Origin: Clostridium gasigenes | GTDB lineage: Bacteria; Bacillota; Clostridia; Clostridiales; Clostridiaceae | Reading direction: 5' to 3' | Assembly (NCBI RefSeq): GCF_900104115.1 | Contig: NZ_FNJM01000016.1 | Coordinates: forward strand, 1-64,000 | Length of the DNA stretch: 64,000 nucleotides | Shown: positions 28,460 to 36,554 of the stretch, piece by piece | Layout: every line of letters starts with the position of its first letter | Position numbering within the stretch: the stretch's first letter is position 1 | Notes under the pieces: generated by a model | Database searches by the model: none | Told to the model about the DNA's origin: nothing | What the model saw: only the letters and a program-made list of their open reading frames with translations | Made by a program: the position numbers and the translations under genes

Positions 28460-30364
28460 TTATTTAAAGCTATTGAAAGAAGCATCTGAAGGCATTCTCC
28501 AATCTCCTCTAGGACTTAAAGATATACTTCCTACCTTTGGTCCATCAGGGAGAGCACTTCTTTTAAATTGTTGAGTAAAGAATCTATAAATAAATTTATT
28601 AAGCCATTTTTCAATTTCATCGAAGCTATAATCATCTTTAAAGGCTTGAGTTGATAGTAACAGAATTCTTTCTTTGGAAGAACCATGTTTTATAAAGTGA
28701 TATAAGAAGAAGTCATGTAATTCATATGGTCCAACTATATCTTCTGTTTTTTGTACCATTTCATCAGTAGCTCCCTTTGGTAATAGTTCAGGGCTAACTG
28801 GAGTATCTAAAACATCAAGTAATGTTTCTGCCACATTGCCAGTGTATTCTTGTTCTGCTACATATCTTACTAAATATCGAACAAGACTCTTGGGTATAGA
28901 TGGGTTAACAGAGTACATGCTCATATGATCACCGTTATAAGTGCACCATCCAAGAGCGAGTTCTGATAAATCTCCTGTTCCAATTAGAAGTCCGCCTTCT
29001 TTGTTTGCTAAATCCATAAGTATTTGAGTTCTTTCTCTTGCCTGAACATTTTCATAAGTAACATCGTGAATGTTTTTATCATGGCCAATATCTTCAAAAT
29101 GTTGAAGTGCGGCTTTTACTATATTTATTTCTCTTAAATCACAATTAAGCTCTTTGCAAAGAGTTAAGGCATTGTTATAAGTTCTATCTGTAGTTCCGAA
29201 TCCTGGCATAGTAATTGCCACTATATTTTTATGATCAATACCTAATAGTTTAAAGGTTTTAACTACAACTAATAAAGCAAGAGTTGAGTCTAAACCTCCA
29301 GATATGCCTATTACAGCTTTTTTTATCCCTGTATGTTCCATTCTCTTCGCAAGTGCAGAAGCTTGAATATTAAATATTTCTTTGCATCTTTCTGCGCGTT
29401 CCTTTGGGTTTGAAGGAACAAAAGGATGTTTATCAACAAATCTATCAAAGTTTTTAATAGAAGTACTATTAAATTGGAACTTTATATAATTAGGTTCAAA
29501 AGGAAGAGTTGTTGATGAATTTCTAAAACTTATATTTTTAAGACGTTCTGCATTAAGTCTAAATATATCTACGCAAGAGTAAATAACTTCGTTATCTCTT
29601 TGGAATCTAGCATTTTCTTTTAGCAAACTTCCGTTTTCAGAGATTAATAAATGTCCACTAAATAAAAGATCTGTTGTTGATTCGTGAACACCAGCAGAAG
29701 CATATATGTATGAAGACATTAAACGAGCGCTTTGGTTTGTAATTAAACTCCTTCTATAATCAGCTTTAGATACAAGCTCATTTGAAGCTGAAAGGTTACC
29801 AATTATATTAGCACCCATTAAAGCTAAGTAGGAACTAGGTGGGATAGCAACCCAAAGATCCTCACAAATTTCAAAACCAAAATTAAAATTATCTGAAGAA
29901 AAGATTAAATTAGTTCCAAAAGGAATATCTTTTTGGAATTTAAAATCTACTTTTTTATTAATAATTCCAAGTCCTTCACTAAACCAACGTTTTTCATAAA
30001 ATTCACTATAGTTTGGAATAAATGATTTTGGTATAATTCCAAGGATTTTACCGTTAAAAATAACATAACCACAGTTATAAAGATTATTATTATAATTAAG
30101 AGGGGCACCTACAGTAATTAACATGTCGGTATCTTTACTTTTATAAACAAGCTTTTCTATAGCTTCCATACTTTTGTTTAATAAAGAAGATTGCATAAAT
30201 AAATCCCCACAAGTATAAGAAGTTATACAAAGTTCAGGGAAAACTATAGATTTAGCCCCAGCTTTATAGGCATTATCTATACATATATTAATATTTTCTA
30301 AGTTAAAATCTATATCAGCTACACGGGTAACGGGACAAGCTGCGCTGACTTTAATAAAATCCAT
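28460..30364 (-). CDS. nadE: Glutamine-dependent NAD+ synthetase
   Basis: A 634 aa two-domain enzyme making NAD+ from deamido-NAD+, ATP and glutamine. The N-terminal nitrilase-type glutaminase shows the Glu-Lys-Cys triad as FPELC (E44), IPKSF (K113) and FEICEDLW (C167). The C-terminal ATP-pyrophosphatase loop is SGGLDS (355-360), followed by the synthetase motif GTGDLSELALGW. It is monocistronic. The upstream region carries half of the ATCTTCAAAAAAATAAAAATT repeat. Confidence 0.96.
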   Translation of the reverse strand: MDFIKVSAACPVTRVADIDFNLENINICIDNAYKAGAKSIVFPELCITSYTCGDLFMQSSLLNKSMEAIEKLVYKSKDTDMLITVGAPLNYNNNLYNCGYVIFNGKILGIIPKSFIPNYSEFYEKRWFSEGLGIINKKVDFKFQKDIPFGTNLIFSSDNFNFGFEICEDLWVAIPPSSYLALMGANIIGNLSASNELVSKADYRRSLITNQSARLMSSYIYASAGVHESTTDLLFSGHLLISENGSLLKENARFQRDNEVIYSCVDIFRLNAERLKNISFRNSSTTLPFEPNYIKFQFNSTSIKNFDRFVDKHPFVPSNPKERAERCKEIFNIQASALAKRMEHTGIKKAVIGISGGLDSTLALLVVVKTFKLLGIDHKNIVAITMPGFGTTDRTYNNALTLCKELNCDLREINIVKAALQHFEDIGHDKNIHDVTYENVQARERTQILMDLANKEGGLLIGTGDLSELALGWCTYNGDHMSMYSVNPSIPKSLVRYLVRYVAEQEYTGNVAETLLDVLDTPVSPELLPKGATDEMVQKTEDIVGPYELHDFFLYHFIKHGSSKERILLLSTQAFKDDYSFDEIEKWLNKFIYRFFTQQFKRSALPDGPKVGSISLSPRGDWRMPSDASFNSFK

Positions 30365-30656
30365 ATTATCAACTCCAATTTTTATTTTTTTGAAGATGTC
30401 TTATATATTAGTATTCATAAAATTACAAAACAAAATACATCCTAATTAAATAATAAAAGGAAAACCTTAGAAAATCAATGAGAATAAAATATAAATATAA
30501 ATAAACCTATTAAAAGTTTAAAATAAACTTATAAAAAGTTTAAAATAATATTGTAAAGATGTAGAAAAGAATGTATAATAAATTTATAAGGTTAATATAA
30601 TAAATTAATTAACAAATTATGTTATAATAAAAAGAAAAGAGAAGGGGGGAGTATAA

Positions 30657-31085
30657 ATGGGATCAACAATATTTTGGATTATTCTTGGAATAGTGGTATT
30701 TATTTTAGATATAGCTACAAGTAGCTTTTTATTTATTTGGTTTTCTATAGGAGCCTTTGTAGCTATGATAGCTTCATTAATGGGCGCATCAATAGGAGTG
30801 CAAATAATTCTTTTCTTAGCTATAAGTATAATAACAATATCTATTGGATATCCTTGGGCAAGAAAAAAATTCAAATCTTCAGTACAGCGTTTACCACTAA
30901 TGGAAGAACATTACATTGGTAAAGTTTTAAAAGCAGAAGAAGATATTGAAGAAAGAGGAAAAGCAAAACTCGGAGGCGTTTATTGGGCAGTACTTAACAA
31001 AGGCGAAACTATTAAAAAAGGTGAAAGCTTTAGAATAGTTGAATTTGAAGGTAATAAATTAAGAATAGAGAAAGAGGAGGAATAA
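30657..31085 (+). CDS. NfeD family membrane protein
   Basis: A 142 aa NfeD-type protein with three N-terminal helices (about residues 5-60) and a C-terminal OB-fold domain (about 85-142, including GKAKLGGVYWAVLNKGETIKKG). NfeD proteins partner with SPFH/stomatin proteins, and here the SPFH gene starts 3 bp downstream. The pair is expected to organise membrane microdomains. Confidence 0.9.
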   Translation: MGSTIFWIILGIVVFILDIATSSFLFIWFSIGAFVAMIASLMGASIGVQIILFLAISIITISIGYPWARKKFKSSVQRLPLMEEHYIGKVLKAEEDIEERGKAKLGGVYWAVLNKGETIKKGESFRIVEFEGNKLRIEKEEE

Positions 31086-31088
31086 AAA

Positions 31089-32030
31089 ATGGCAGGTATT
31101 ATAGTAGGAAGTGTGATTTTATTAATAGTATTAATATTAATTTTATCATCAATTAGAATTGTAAACACGGGGTCAGTATGTGTAGTTGAAAGGTTTGGAC
31201 AATTTCAAAAGATATTAGAACCAGGATGGCACTTTATAATTCCGTTTGTAGATTTTGTAAGAAGAAGAATATCAACAAAACAACAAATTTTAGATGTACC
31301 ACCACAATCAGTTATTACAAAGGATAATGTTAGAATTTCAGTAGATAATGTAATATTTTATAAATTATTAAGTGCAAAAGATGCAGTTTATAATATTGAA
31401 GATTACAGATCAGGTATTGTATATTCAGGAACAACAAATATGAGAAACATTATAGGTAACATGACTTTAGATGAAGTGTTATCAGGAAGAGATAGAATAA
31501 ATTCAGATCTTTTAAATATTATGGATGATGTAACAGATGCTTATGGTATCAAAATTCTTTCAGTTGAAATAAAAAATATAGTTCCACCTAACGAAATTCA
31601 AGAAGCTATGGAAAAGCAAATGAAAGCTGAAAGAGATAAGAGAGCTACAATTCTTGTGGCTGAAGGTCAAAGACAATCTCAAATCGAAAAGGCTGAAGGT
31701 GAAAAGAGAGCTAAAATATTAGCAGCAGAAGCTGATAAAGAAGCTAATATTAGAAGAGCAGAAGGTTTAAAAGAATCACAATTGTTAGAAGCAGAAGGTA
31801 AAGCATCAGCAATAAAACAAATTTCTATTGCAGAAGCAGAAGCTATAAGAAAAGTAAATACAGCTATTATAGAATCAGGAACAAATGAAGTTGTTATAGC
31901 TTTAAAACAAGTTGAAGCCCTTAAAGAAATGGCAAATTGCCCAGCTAATAAGCTTATATTACCAAATGAAACTTTATCATCACTTGGTAGCATAGCTGCT
32001 ATTGGAGAAATGTTAAGTAAAAACAAATAA
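31089..32030 (+). CDS. SPFH/Band 7 (paraslipin-type) protein
   Basis: A 313 aa stomatin-family protein with one N-terminal membrane helix (about 4-24), a Band 7 domain (VNTGSVCVVERFGQF onward) and an Ala/Glu-rich coiled-coil region (about 190-270). It resembles QmcA. It is cotranscribed with the NfeD gene. Such proteins form large membrane rings or scaffolds and often support protease or membrane-repair functions. Confidence 0.92.
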   Translation: MAGIIVGSVILLIVLILILSSIRIVNTGSVCVVERFGQFQKILEPGWHFIIPFVDFVRRRISTKQQILDVPPQSVITKDNVRISVDNVIFYKLLSAKDAVYNIEDYRSGIVYSGTTNMRNIIGNMTLDEVLSGRDRINSDLLNIMDDVTDAYGIKILSVEIKNIVPPNEIQEAMEKQMKAERDKRATILVAEGQRQSQIEKAEGEKRAKILAAEADKEANIRRAEGLKESQLLEAEGKASAIKQISIAEAEAIRKVNTAIIESGTNEVVIALKQVEALKEMANCPANKLILPNETLSSLGSIAAIGEMLSKNK

Positions 32031-32083
32031 AAATTATTTGTTTGGAGATAACTAAAATTACTTGAAAAAAATGAATAATTTAA

Positions 32084-32136
32084 AAGAGGAAGTTGATTAT
32101 AATGATTTTGAAAATCATTTGTCAACATCCTCTTTT
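32084..32136. terminator. Bidirectional terminator
   Basis: A long imperfect hairpin with outer arms AAAGAGGA and TCCTCTTT and an inner GTTGAT...GTCAAC part, T-rich on the right. It separates the SPFH gene from the convergent iron-sulfur genes. Confidence 0.8.
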
Positions 32137-32165
32137 TTATTGGTTATTTATTTGAAAATATCTTA

Positions 32166-32747
32166 TTATTTAGATATTTTGTTTTTTATTATACAAATAC
32201 CTTGTGTCATAGTTCCCATTGGGCAATATACACACCAAGAGTTTGGTTTGAAAAGTACCATAGTAATAAGACCTAGTATTGTAGAAGTAAGCATTACACT
32301 ATAAAATCCAAAAGCAAACTGGGAAATCCATGGAGTGATAGTAGTTAATTCATTAAAGTTCCAAGGAAGCTTGAATGTCCATAGAATAGTTATTACTTCT
32401 TTTAAAGAATTAGTACCTTGAAAAACTAAATAGGTATTAAAAATCATATTTATAAACATAGTTAAGAAAAATATTAAAAAACCATATCTAAAATATTTAG
32501 TTTTAATCCATTTAGGAATTGGTTTATTTCTTGAAAGATTAAATTTATTTCCAAGTAATGATAACAATTGACCACGTCCACAATAACTATTGCAATAGGC
32601 TTTTCCCCCACCGGTTAAGGAAATTATTAAAGGTATAAGAAAGCATATTAATCCAAGCCAAGCAAATAGAATGTTAAAAGCACCAAGAACTAAATAAGCA
32701 GACGAGGCAATCCATAGATATTCATACCAATTTTTTTTCTTTTTCAT
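32166..32747 (-). CDS. NapH/NosR-type iron-sulfur membrane protein
   Basis: A 193 aa polytopic protein (about four helices) with two short cysteine clusters, YCNSYCGRGQ near residue 55 and WCVYCPMG near 175. This is the NapH/YccM/CcoG-like membrane pattern, but without the full 8-Cys ferredoxin domain, which is encoded as a separate protein directly upstream. Together they could carry electrons across or along the membrane. It is the second gene of the minus-strand operon starting at 32972. Confidence 0.78.
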   Translation of the reverse strand: MKKKKNWYEYLWIASSAYLVLGAFNILFAWLGLICFLIPLIISLTGGGKAYCNSYCGRGQLLSLLGNKFNLSRNKPIPKWIKTKYFRYGFLIFFLTMFINMIFNTYLVFQGTNSLKEVITILWTFKLPWNFNELTTITPWISQFAFGFYSVMLTSTILGLITMVLFKPNSWCVYCPMGTMTQGICIIKNKISK

Positions 32748-32771
32748 ATTTTTTTCAACTCCTTAAAATTA

Positions 32772-32972
32772 TTATTTTATTTCTATTACGGATGCAGGAC
32801 AAATCTTTGAACATTTACTACAGCCAACACATTTTTCAAAATTTACCTCAGCATAAATTCCTTTGGTTACTTTAATAGCGTTAACAGGACAATTTCTTAC
32901 ACAAACACCACAAGCAACACAATATTTAGTATCTATATAAGCTTTTTTTCTTACTAAATTTTTTTTTATCAT
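32772..32972 (-). CDS. 2[4Fe-4S] ferredoxin
   Basis: A 66 aa ferredoxin with two cluster motifs, CVACGVCVRNCPVNAI and CVGCSKCSKICPASVI, preceded by a basic N terminus (MIKKNLVRKKAYIDTK). It is the first gene of an operon with the NapH-like protein. A palindrome for a Crp/Fnr-type regulator lies upstream at the position of a class II activator site, and the likely regulator is encoded divergently. Confidence 0.93.
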   Translation of the reverse strand: MIKKNLVRKKAYIDTKYCVACGVCVRNCPVNAIKVTKGIYAEVNFEKCVGCSKCSKICPASVIEIK

Positions 32973-33023
32973 TTTTAACCCCTTTCTCGCTGATGTATAA
33001 TCAGAGAAGCTTATTATAGCTAT

Positions 33024-33068
33024 AGTATAATTAAATATATAAAAATATTATGTGACAATATCACATAA
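33024..33068 (-). promoter_or_regulatory. Ferredoxin promoter with Crp/Fnr-type operator
   Basis: On the minus strand a -10 box TATACT is at 33024-33029. The palindrome TTATGTGA-CAATA-TCACATAA (33048-33068) is centred about 41 bases upstream of the expected start, the classical place for class II activation. A related half-site TCACATAA lies at 33898-33905, before the rhodanese gene. Confidence 0.75.
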
Positions 33069-33204
33069 GGCATTTAAACTATTACTTTTATCAAATGACT
33101 AATTGGGTAAAATATTAGTTATAATAAAATTAAGGATCTTCAAAAAAATAAAAATTAAGATTTTGATCTACTTTGAAGATGGATAATAGAAGAGGTGGGT
33201 ATGC

Positions 33205-33897
33205 ATGAATAAAAAAAAAGAAGTAGTAGATAATAATTTAAATAATATAGAAAAATTATTTGAAATATATCCTATACTAAAAGAAATAAATAATGAGTTA
33301 ATACGAGGAAAAACTATATTTGAAAAAATAGAAGCTGGTCAATATTTATCTTCTATTGAAAGTGAATGCACAGGGCTTTTATTTGTTATTAGTGGAGTTA
33401 TAAAAATACAGAAAATAAATGAGGATGGAGAAGAAACTAATCTTTATAATATAAAAAAGGGCGATCTATGTCATGAAGCATTAAGTTGTATAATAAAGTG
33501 TGAATCTTTAAATATTGTAGCGAAAGCATTAGAAGATTCAAAAATATTTATAATGAACATAGATATAACTAAAAATATTTTATTAAAAGATACAGCTTTT
33601 CTTGAGTATATGTATAAAGATATATATTCCAAATTTAATAATGTACTAAATAATAAAGAAAAAATAATTCATGAACCTCTTGAAATAAGACTTATAAAAT
33701 TATTAATAAGTAAAAATAGTAATGTAATTTATGCTAAACATAGTGAATTAGCCTTTGATATTGATTCAACTAGAGAAAGTGTAAGTAGAAAGCTTAAAAA
33801 TATAGAGAGAATGGGATATATAAAAATAACACGAGGCAAAATTGTAATTATTAAAGAATTAAAGGAACTTCAAAAAATATCGAATTTGAGTGATTAG
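33205..33897 (+). CDS. Crp/Fnr family transcriptional regulator
   Basis: A 230 aa regulator with an N-terminal cyclic-nucleotide-binding-type beta barrel (about 25-130) and a C-terminal winged helix whose recognition part reads LAFDIDSTRESVSRKLKNIE. Cysteines are few and not arranged as in Fnr, so an Fe-S sensor is not evident. It sits between the divergent ferredoxin operon and the downstream rhodanese gene, and both flanks carry TCACATAA sites. It is the probable local activator. Confidence 0.9.
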   Translation: MNKKKEVVDNNLNNIEKLFEIYPILKEINNELIRGKTIFEKIEAGQYLSSIESECTGLLFVISGVIKIQKINEDGEETNLYNIKKGDLCHEALSCIIKCESLNIVAKALEDSKIFIMNIDITKNILLKDTAFLEYMYKDIYSKFNNVLNNKEKIIHEPLEIRLIKLLISKNSNVIYAKHSELAFDIDSTRESVSRKLKNIERMGYIKITRGKIVIIKELKELQKISNLSD

Positions 33898-33969
33898 GTC
33901 ACATAAAAGATTGAAACTTTAGTGTATATTAGGTACATATTAAAAATAACATCTTAGGAGGAAATAGAA

Positions 33970-34290
33970 ATGTTTGATTTTTTAAAAAAAAGTAATGGGA
34001 AAGTTATAAATGTAAATGATATTGACAATTTAATAGGAAAGATAGAGTTAATTGATATTAGAGAAACTTATGAATATAAAAGTGGAACTATAAAAACAGC
34101 TAAAAACATACCAATGGGTGAAATTTTAGCTAAACCGGATAAATACTTAAAAAAAGATAAAGAATATTATATAATGTGCCAATCAGGGGGGAGAAGTTCA
34201 AGCGCTTGCAAACAATTATCAGAGTTAGGGTTTGATATAACTAATGTAGCTGGTGGAGTGGGTTCCTATGTAGGTTCAAAAATAAAATAA
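33970..34290 (+). CDS. Single-domain rhodanese
   Basis: A 106 aa rhodanese with active-site loop CQSGGRS (Cys70) and the opening LIDIRETYEYKSG. It would carry persulfide sulfur in the cytoplasm. It has its own promoter region with a TCACATAA half-site at 33898-33905, and AGGAGG ahead of the ATG. It completes a small redox/sulfur cluster with the Crp-family regulator, ferredoxin and NapH-like protein. Confidence 0.93.
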   Translation: MFDFLKKSNGKVINVNDIDNLIGKIELIDIRETYEYKSGTIKTAKNIPMGEILAKPDKYLKKDKEYYIMCQSGGRSSSACKQLSELGFDITNVAGGVGSYVGSKIK

Positions 34291-34348
34291 TGTTTTTAGG
34301 TATAGTAAAATTAGAATATAAAATAGAAATTTTGAACAAACTAATAAT

Positions 34349-34402
34349 AACCTGAAAAGGTTACGTAGGGTTTGCCGGCAATGTTATGTTGTCGGTATTT
34401 TT
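34349..34402 (+). terminator. Double hairpin terminator after the rhodanese gene
   Basis: A small hairpin AACCTGAAAAGGTT (34349-34362) is followed by CCGGCAA-TGTTATG-TTGTCGG (34375-34395) and a T tract. The first hairpin and the GC-richer linker are unusual for a plain terminator here. Confidence 0.7.
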
Positions 34403-34469
34403 AAAAAATATAACTTAAATAAAAATAATTTTAAAAAAAGGTAGCGTTAATAAACAAAATATGTTATTA

Positions 34470-34582
34470 TAAATAAGAAGTCGGAAACGACTAAATATAT
34501 TTTAAAGATTTAATAGTAATTAGCATTCTCCATTATAGGGATTTGTTTTAAGAAATTAGTCTTTAGAGATGGAGGATTTAAG
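34470..34582 (+). promoter_or_regulatory. Structured 5' leader, copy 1
   Basis: The leader has a hairpin AGTCG-GAAA-CGACT (34479-34492, a GNRA loop). A second helix pairs AAAGATTTAAT (34504-34514) with ATTAGTCTTT (34555-34564). Within that helix, ATTCTCCAT (34525-34533) is complementary over nine bases, with one G-U, to the ribosome-site segment ATGGAGGAT (34569-34577). The element precedes a zinc-ribbon ORF and recurs at 34958 and 35400. It is a candidate cis-acting RNA that hides the ribosome site in one state. Confidence 0.7.
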
Positions 34583-34738
34583 ATGGAAGATAAGAAATTA
34601 GTATGTAAAGATTGTTCAGCAGATTTCATATTCACAGCTGGAGAGCAAGAATTTTACAAAGAAAAAGGATTCGACAACGAACCAGTAAGATGTGTTGAAT
34701 GTAGAAGAGCTAGAAAGCAACAAAGCAACAGAAGATAA
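34583..34738 (+). CDS. Zinc-ribbon miniprotein, copy 1
   Basis: A 51 aa protein with CKDC (Cys8, Cys11) and CVEC (Cys37, Cys40), a zinc-ribbon pair separated by 25 residues, and a basic C terminus RRARKQQSNRR. The family (CxxC...CxxC probable zinc-ribbon proteins, zf-trcl like) is common in clostridia and has no known function. The basic tail and zinc knuckle suggest nucleic-acid or ribosome binding. GGAGG is seven bases before the ATG, inside the structured leader. Confidence 0.88.
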   Translation: MEDKKLVCKDCSADFIFTAGEQEFYKEKGFDNEPVRCVECRRARKQQSNRR

Positions 34739-34755
34739 TTCTATTGTTTAAATAG

Positions 34756-34786
34756 AAGCTGTAAGAGTTTACTCTTACAGCTTTTT
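34756..34786 (+). terminator. Terminator of zinc-ribbon unit 1
   Basis: AAGCTGTAAGAG and CTCTTACAGCTT form the stem, followed by TTT. The same hairpin closes units 2 and 3. Confidence 0.9.
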
Positions 34787-34957
34787 GTTATATAAAATTA
34801 AAAATGTATTTTTAAATACTAATAAGGTATTTTTTGAAGAAATATTAGGCGTTTAAAGAAAATAAACAAGAATAGCACTTGTTATTTATTTGAATATTTT
34901 TTATATAAAAAAGATAAAAAAACTTAAAAAAGATATAGCATTAATGCAAAAACAAAA

Positions 34958-35071
34958 TAAATAAGAAGTCGGAAACGACTAAATATATTTTAAAGATTTA
35001 ATAGTAATTAGCATTCTCCATTATAGAGACTTGTTTTAAGAACTTAATCTTTAGAGATGGAGGATTTTAAG
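34958..35071 (+). promoter_or_regulatory. Structured 5' leader, copy 2
   Basis: Nearly identical to copy 1: hairpin AGTCG-GAAA-CGACT at 34967-34980, outer helix 34992-35001 with 35044-35052, and anti-ribosome-site ATTCTCCAT (35013-35021) facing ATGGAGGAT (35057-35065). In the outer helix a G-U pair of copy 1 is a regular A-U pair here. Confidence 0.7.
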
Positions 35072-35227
35072 ATGGAAGATAAGAAATTAGTATGTAAAGA
35101 TTGTTCAGCAGATTTCATATTCACAGCTGGAGAGCAAGAATTCTACAAAGAAAAAGGATTCGATAACGAACCAGTAAGATGTGTTGAATGTAGAAGAGCT
35201 AGAAAGCAACAAAGCAACAGAAGATAA
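35072..35227 (+). CDS. Zinc-ribbon miniprotein, copy 2
   Basis: A 51 aa protein identical in sequence to copy 1, with only a few silent differences in the DNA. The CKDC and CVEC pairs are intact. The unit repeats leader, ORF and terminator, so it arose by a recent tandem duplication of about 490 bp. Confidence 0.88.
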   Translation: MEDKKLVCKDCSADFIFTAGEQEFYKEKGFDNEPVRCVECRRARKQQSNRR

Positions 35228-35245
35228 TTCTATTGTTTAAATAAA

Positions 35246-35276
35246 AAACTGTAAGAGTTTACTCTTACAGTTTTTT
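35246..35276 (+). terminator. Terminator of zinc-ribbon unit 2
   Basis: AACTGTAAGAG and CTCTTACAGTT form the stem, followed by a run of T. Confidence 0.9.
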
Positions 35277-35399
35277 TGTTGGGTATATGTAAAGGATATT
35301 CAAATAAACTTTTGAAGTTTTTTCAATAATCAGAAATATTAAAAAATATATAAAATTTATTGAAAAAAGTATGGTTTTTTTATAAATAATATGATATTA

Positions 35400-35513
35400 T
35401 AAAGAGGAAGTCAGTAATGACTAAAATTTTTTTTGAAGATTTAATAGAAGTTAGCATTCTCCATTATAGAGTTTGGTACTAATATATTAATCTTTGGAAA
35501 TGGAGGATTTAAG
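35400..35513 (+). promoter_or_regulatory. Structured 5' leader, copy 3 (diverged)
   Basis: The first hairpin is AGTCA-GTAA-TGACT (35409-35422). Compared with copies 1 and 2 the closing G-C pair has become A-T on both sides, and the loop changed from GAAA to GTAA, still a GNRA tetraloop. The outer helix pairs AAGATTTAATA (35436-35446) with TATTAATCTT (35485-35494). The anti-ribosome-site ATTCTCCAT (35456-35464) and its target (35500-35508) are unchanged although linkers differ. This pattern supports selection on RNA structure. Confidence 0.72.
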
Positions 35514-35690
35514 ATGGAAGATAAGAAAATAATGTGTAAAGATTGTGGAAATGAGTTCATATTCACAACTGGAGAACAAGAATTTTACAAAGAAAAAGGG
35601 TTCGACAATGAACCAATCAGATGCATTGATTGCAGAAGAGCAAGAAAACAACAAAACAACAAAACAACAGAAGATAATTCTATTGTTTAA
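35514..35690 (+). CDS. Zinc-ribbon miniprotein, copy 3 with altered C terminus
   Basis: A 58 aa paralogue with CKDC and CIDC intact. Compared with copies 1 and 2, an extra 8 bases (an added AAAACAAC-type unit within 35646-35670) shift the frame after RRARKQQNN. The stop of the other copies is therefore read through, and the basic end becomes KTTEDNSIV, terminating at the TAA at 35688. The zinc knuckles are unaffected, so it may still be functional. Confidence 0.8.
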   Translation: MEDKKIMCKDCGNEFIFTTGEQEFYKEKGFDNEPIRCIDCRRARKQQNNKTTEDNSIV

Positions 35691-35691
35691 A

Positions 35692-35722
35692 AGAGACTGT
35701 AAGAGTTTACTCTTACAGTTTC
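35692..35722 (+). terminator. Terminator of zinc-ribbon unit 3
   Basis: GACTGTAAGAG and CTCTTACAGTTTC stem followed by eight T. Confidence 0.9.
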
Positions 35723-36008
35723 TTTTTTTTTATGCAATTATAAAAAACTTGTATTGAAAGGGCTGACCTATGGACACCTAATAACCATATAATTTGTTTA
35801 TAGTCAATAATTCGAACGTATGGTATAATAACCTTTGTGTAATAGCGTTCGCCTTCTTTGTCCAGTAACTAAAAGGAAATTGCATTTTTGTTAGTTACTT
35901 ATATCCTATTTTGGGCTGATTTTTATTAAGAATTAATTATACCGTTTATAATTCAATACTAAGATTTAATTTAAAGAATTTTATAAAAAGATGAGGATGT
36001 GTTTAATA
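35723..36008. other. Intergenic region before the small membrane gene
   Basis: A TATAAT-like box occurs near 35823, in ATGGTATAATAAC. A hairpin with arms AGTAACTA and TAGTTACT spans about 35866-35901. No gene is visible. Confidence 0.4.
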
Positions 36009-36359
36009 ATGTCTATAAAACGTTTCAAATGCATAAATTACAAAAATTATTTTCTTTATTGTCTAGGTGCTTTAGTGTCTACACCTTTAATGGTAACGTT
36101 ATTTAATAATGGTAGCTTACTAGCTTACCCTATGATGCTTATTTGGTTTTCACTTGTGATTATTGTAGTATTATTACCTTCAATCATAGGTCGTAATTTC
36201 TATAGTCACATTCTTCTCTATAAAGCTAAAAATGGATTATTAAGAGACGAAGAGAAAAAGCCTAGATTGATGAAGTTTTGTAAGTTTTTACCTAATATGT
36301 TAGGATGGGTAATTTGGTTAAAAATAATAAAAATAGATAAACTCGGGTTAGAACAATAG
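36009..36359 (+). CDS. Small membrane protein of unknown function
   Basis: A protein of 116 aa (122 aa if the ATG at 35991 is used) with a basic N terminus, two membrane helices (about residues 14-32 and 38-60) and a charged loop before a hydrophobic C-terminal segment. No family recognised. GAGGAT lies ten bases before the chosen ATG. An R-type palindromic repeat starts 21 bp after the stop codon. Confidence 0.5.
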   Translation: MSIKRFKCINYKNYFLYCLGALVSTPLMVTLFNNGSLLAYPMMLIWFSLVIIVVLLPSIIGRNFYSHILLYKAKNGLLRDEEKKPRLMKFCKFLPNMLGWVIWLKIIKIDKLGLEQ

Positions 36360-36380
36360 GCGCTATGAAATCATATTTAT

Positions 36381-36461
36381 TAGCAAGCCTTGAATAGGAC
36401 AGGCCTCCACAGGGCAATGACCTGCAGGGCAGGAACTATTTCTAGGGGCGAGCACTTGCTA
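36381..36461. repeat. R element 1 (REP-like palindromic repeat)
   Basis: An 81 bp element bounded by TAGCAAG (36381-36387) and CTTGCTA (36455-36461), much more GC-rich than its surroundings, with internal short hairpins. Its ends match the R elements of the 52-60 kb island, while the middle is diverged. Confidence 0.65.
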
Positions 36462-36554
36462 ATAATAGTAACTTGGATAAAGAGAATTTTCTTAATAACA
36501 TAACTATTTTATAAAAATAAGATGATCTAAGTAATTAAACTAAAATGTACTGAT

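Noticed and set aside
35545..35757. A 70-codon frame overlapping zinc-ribbon copy 3
   Set aside because: It lies in another frame of the miniprotein gene and terminator and has no ribosome site.
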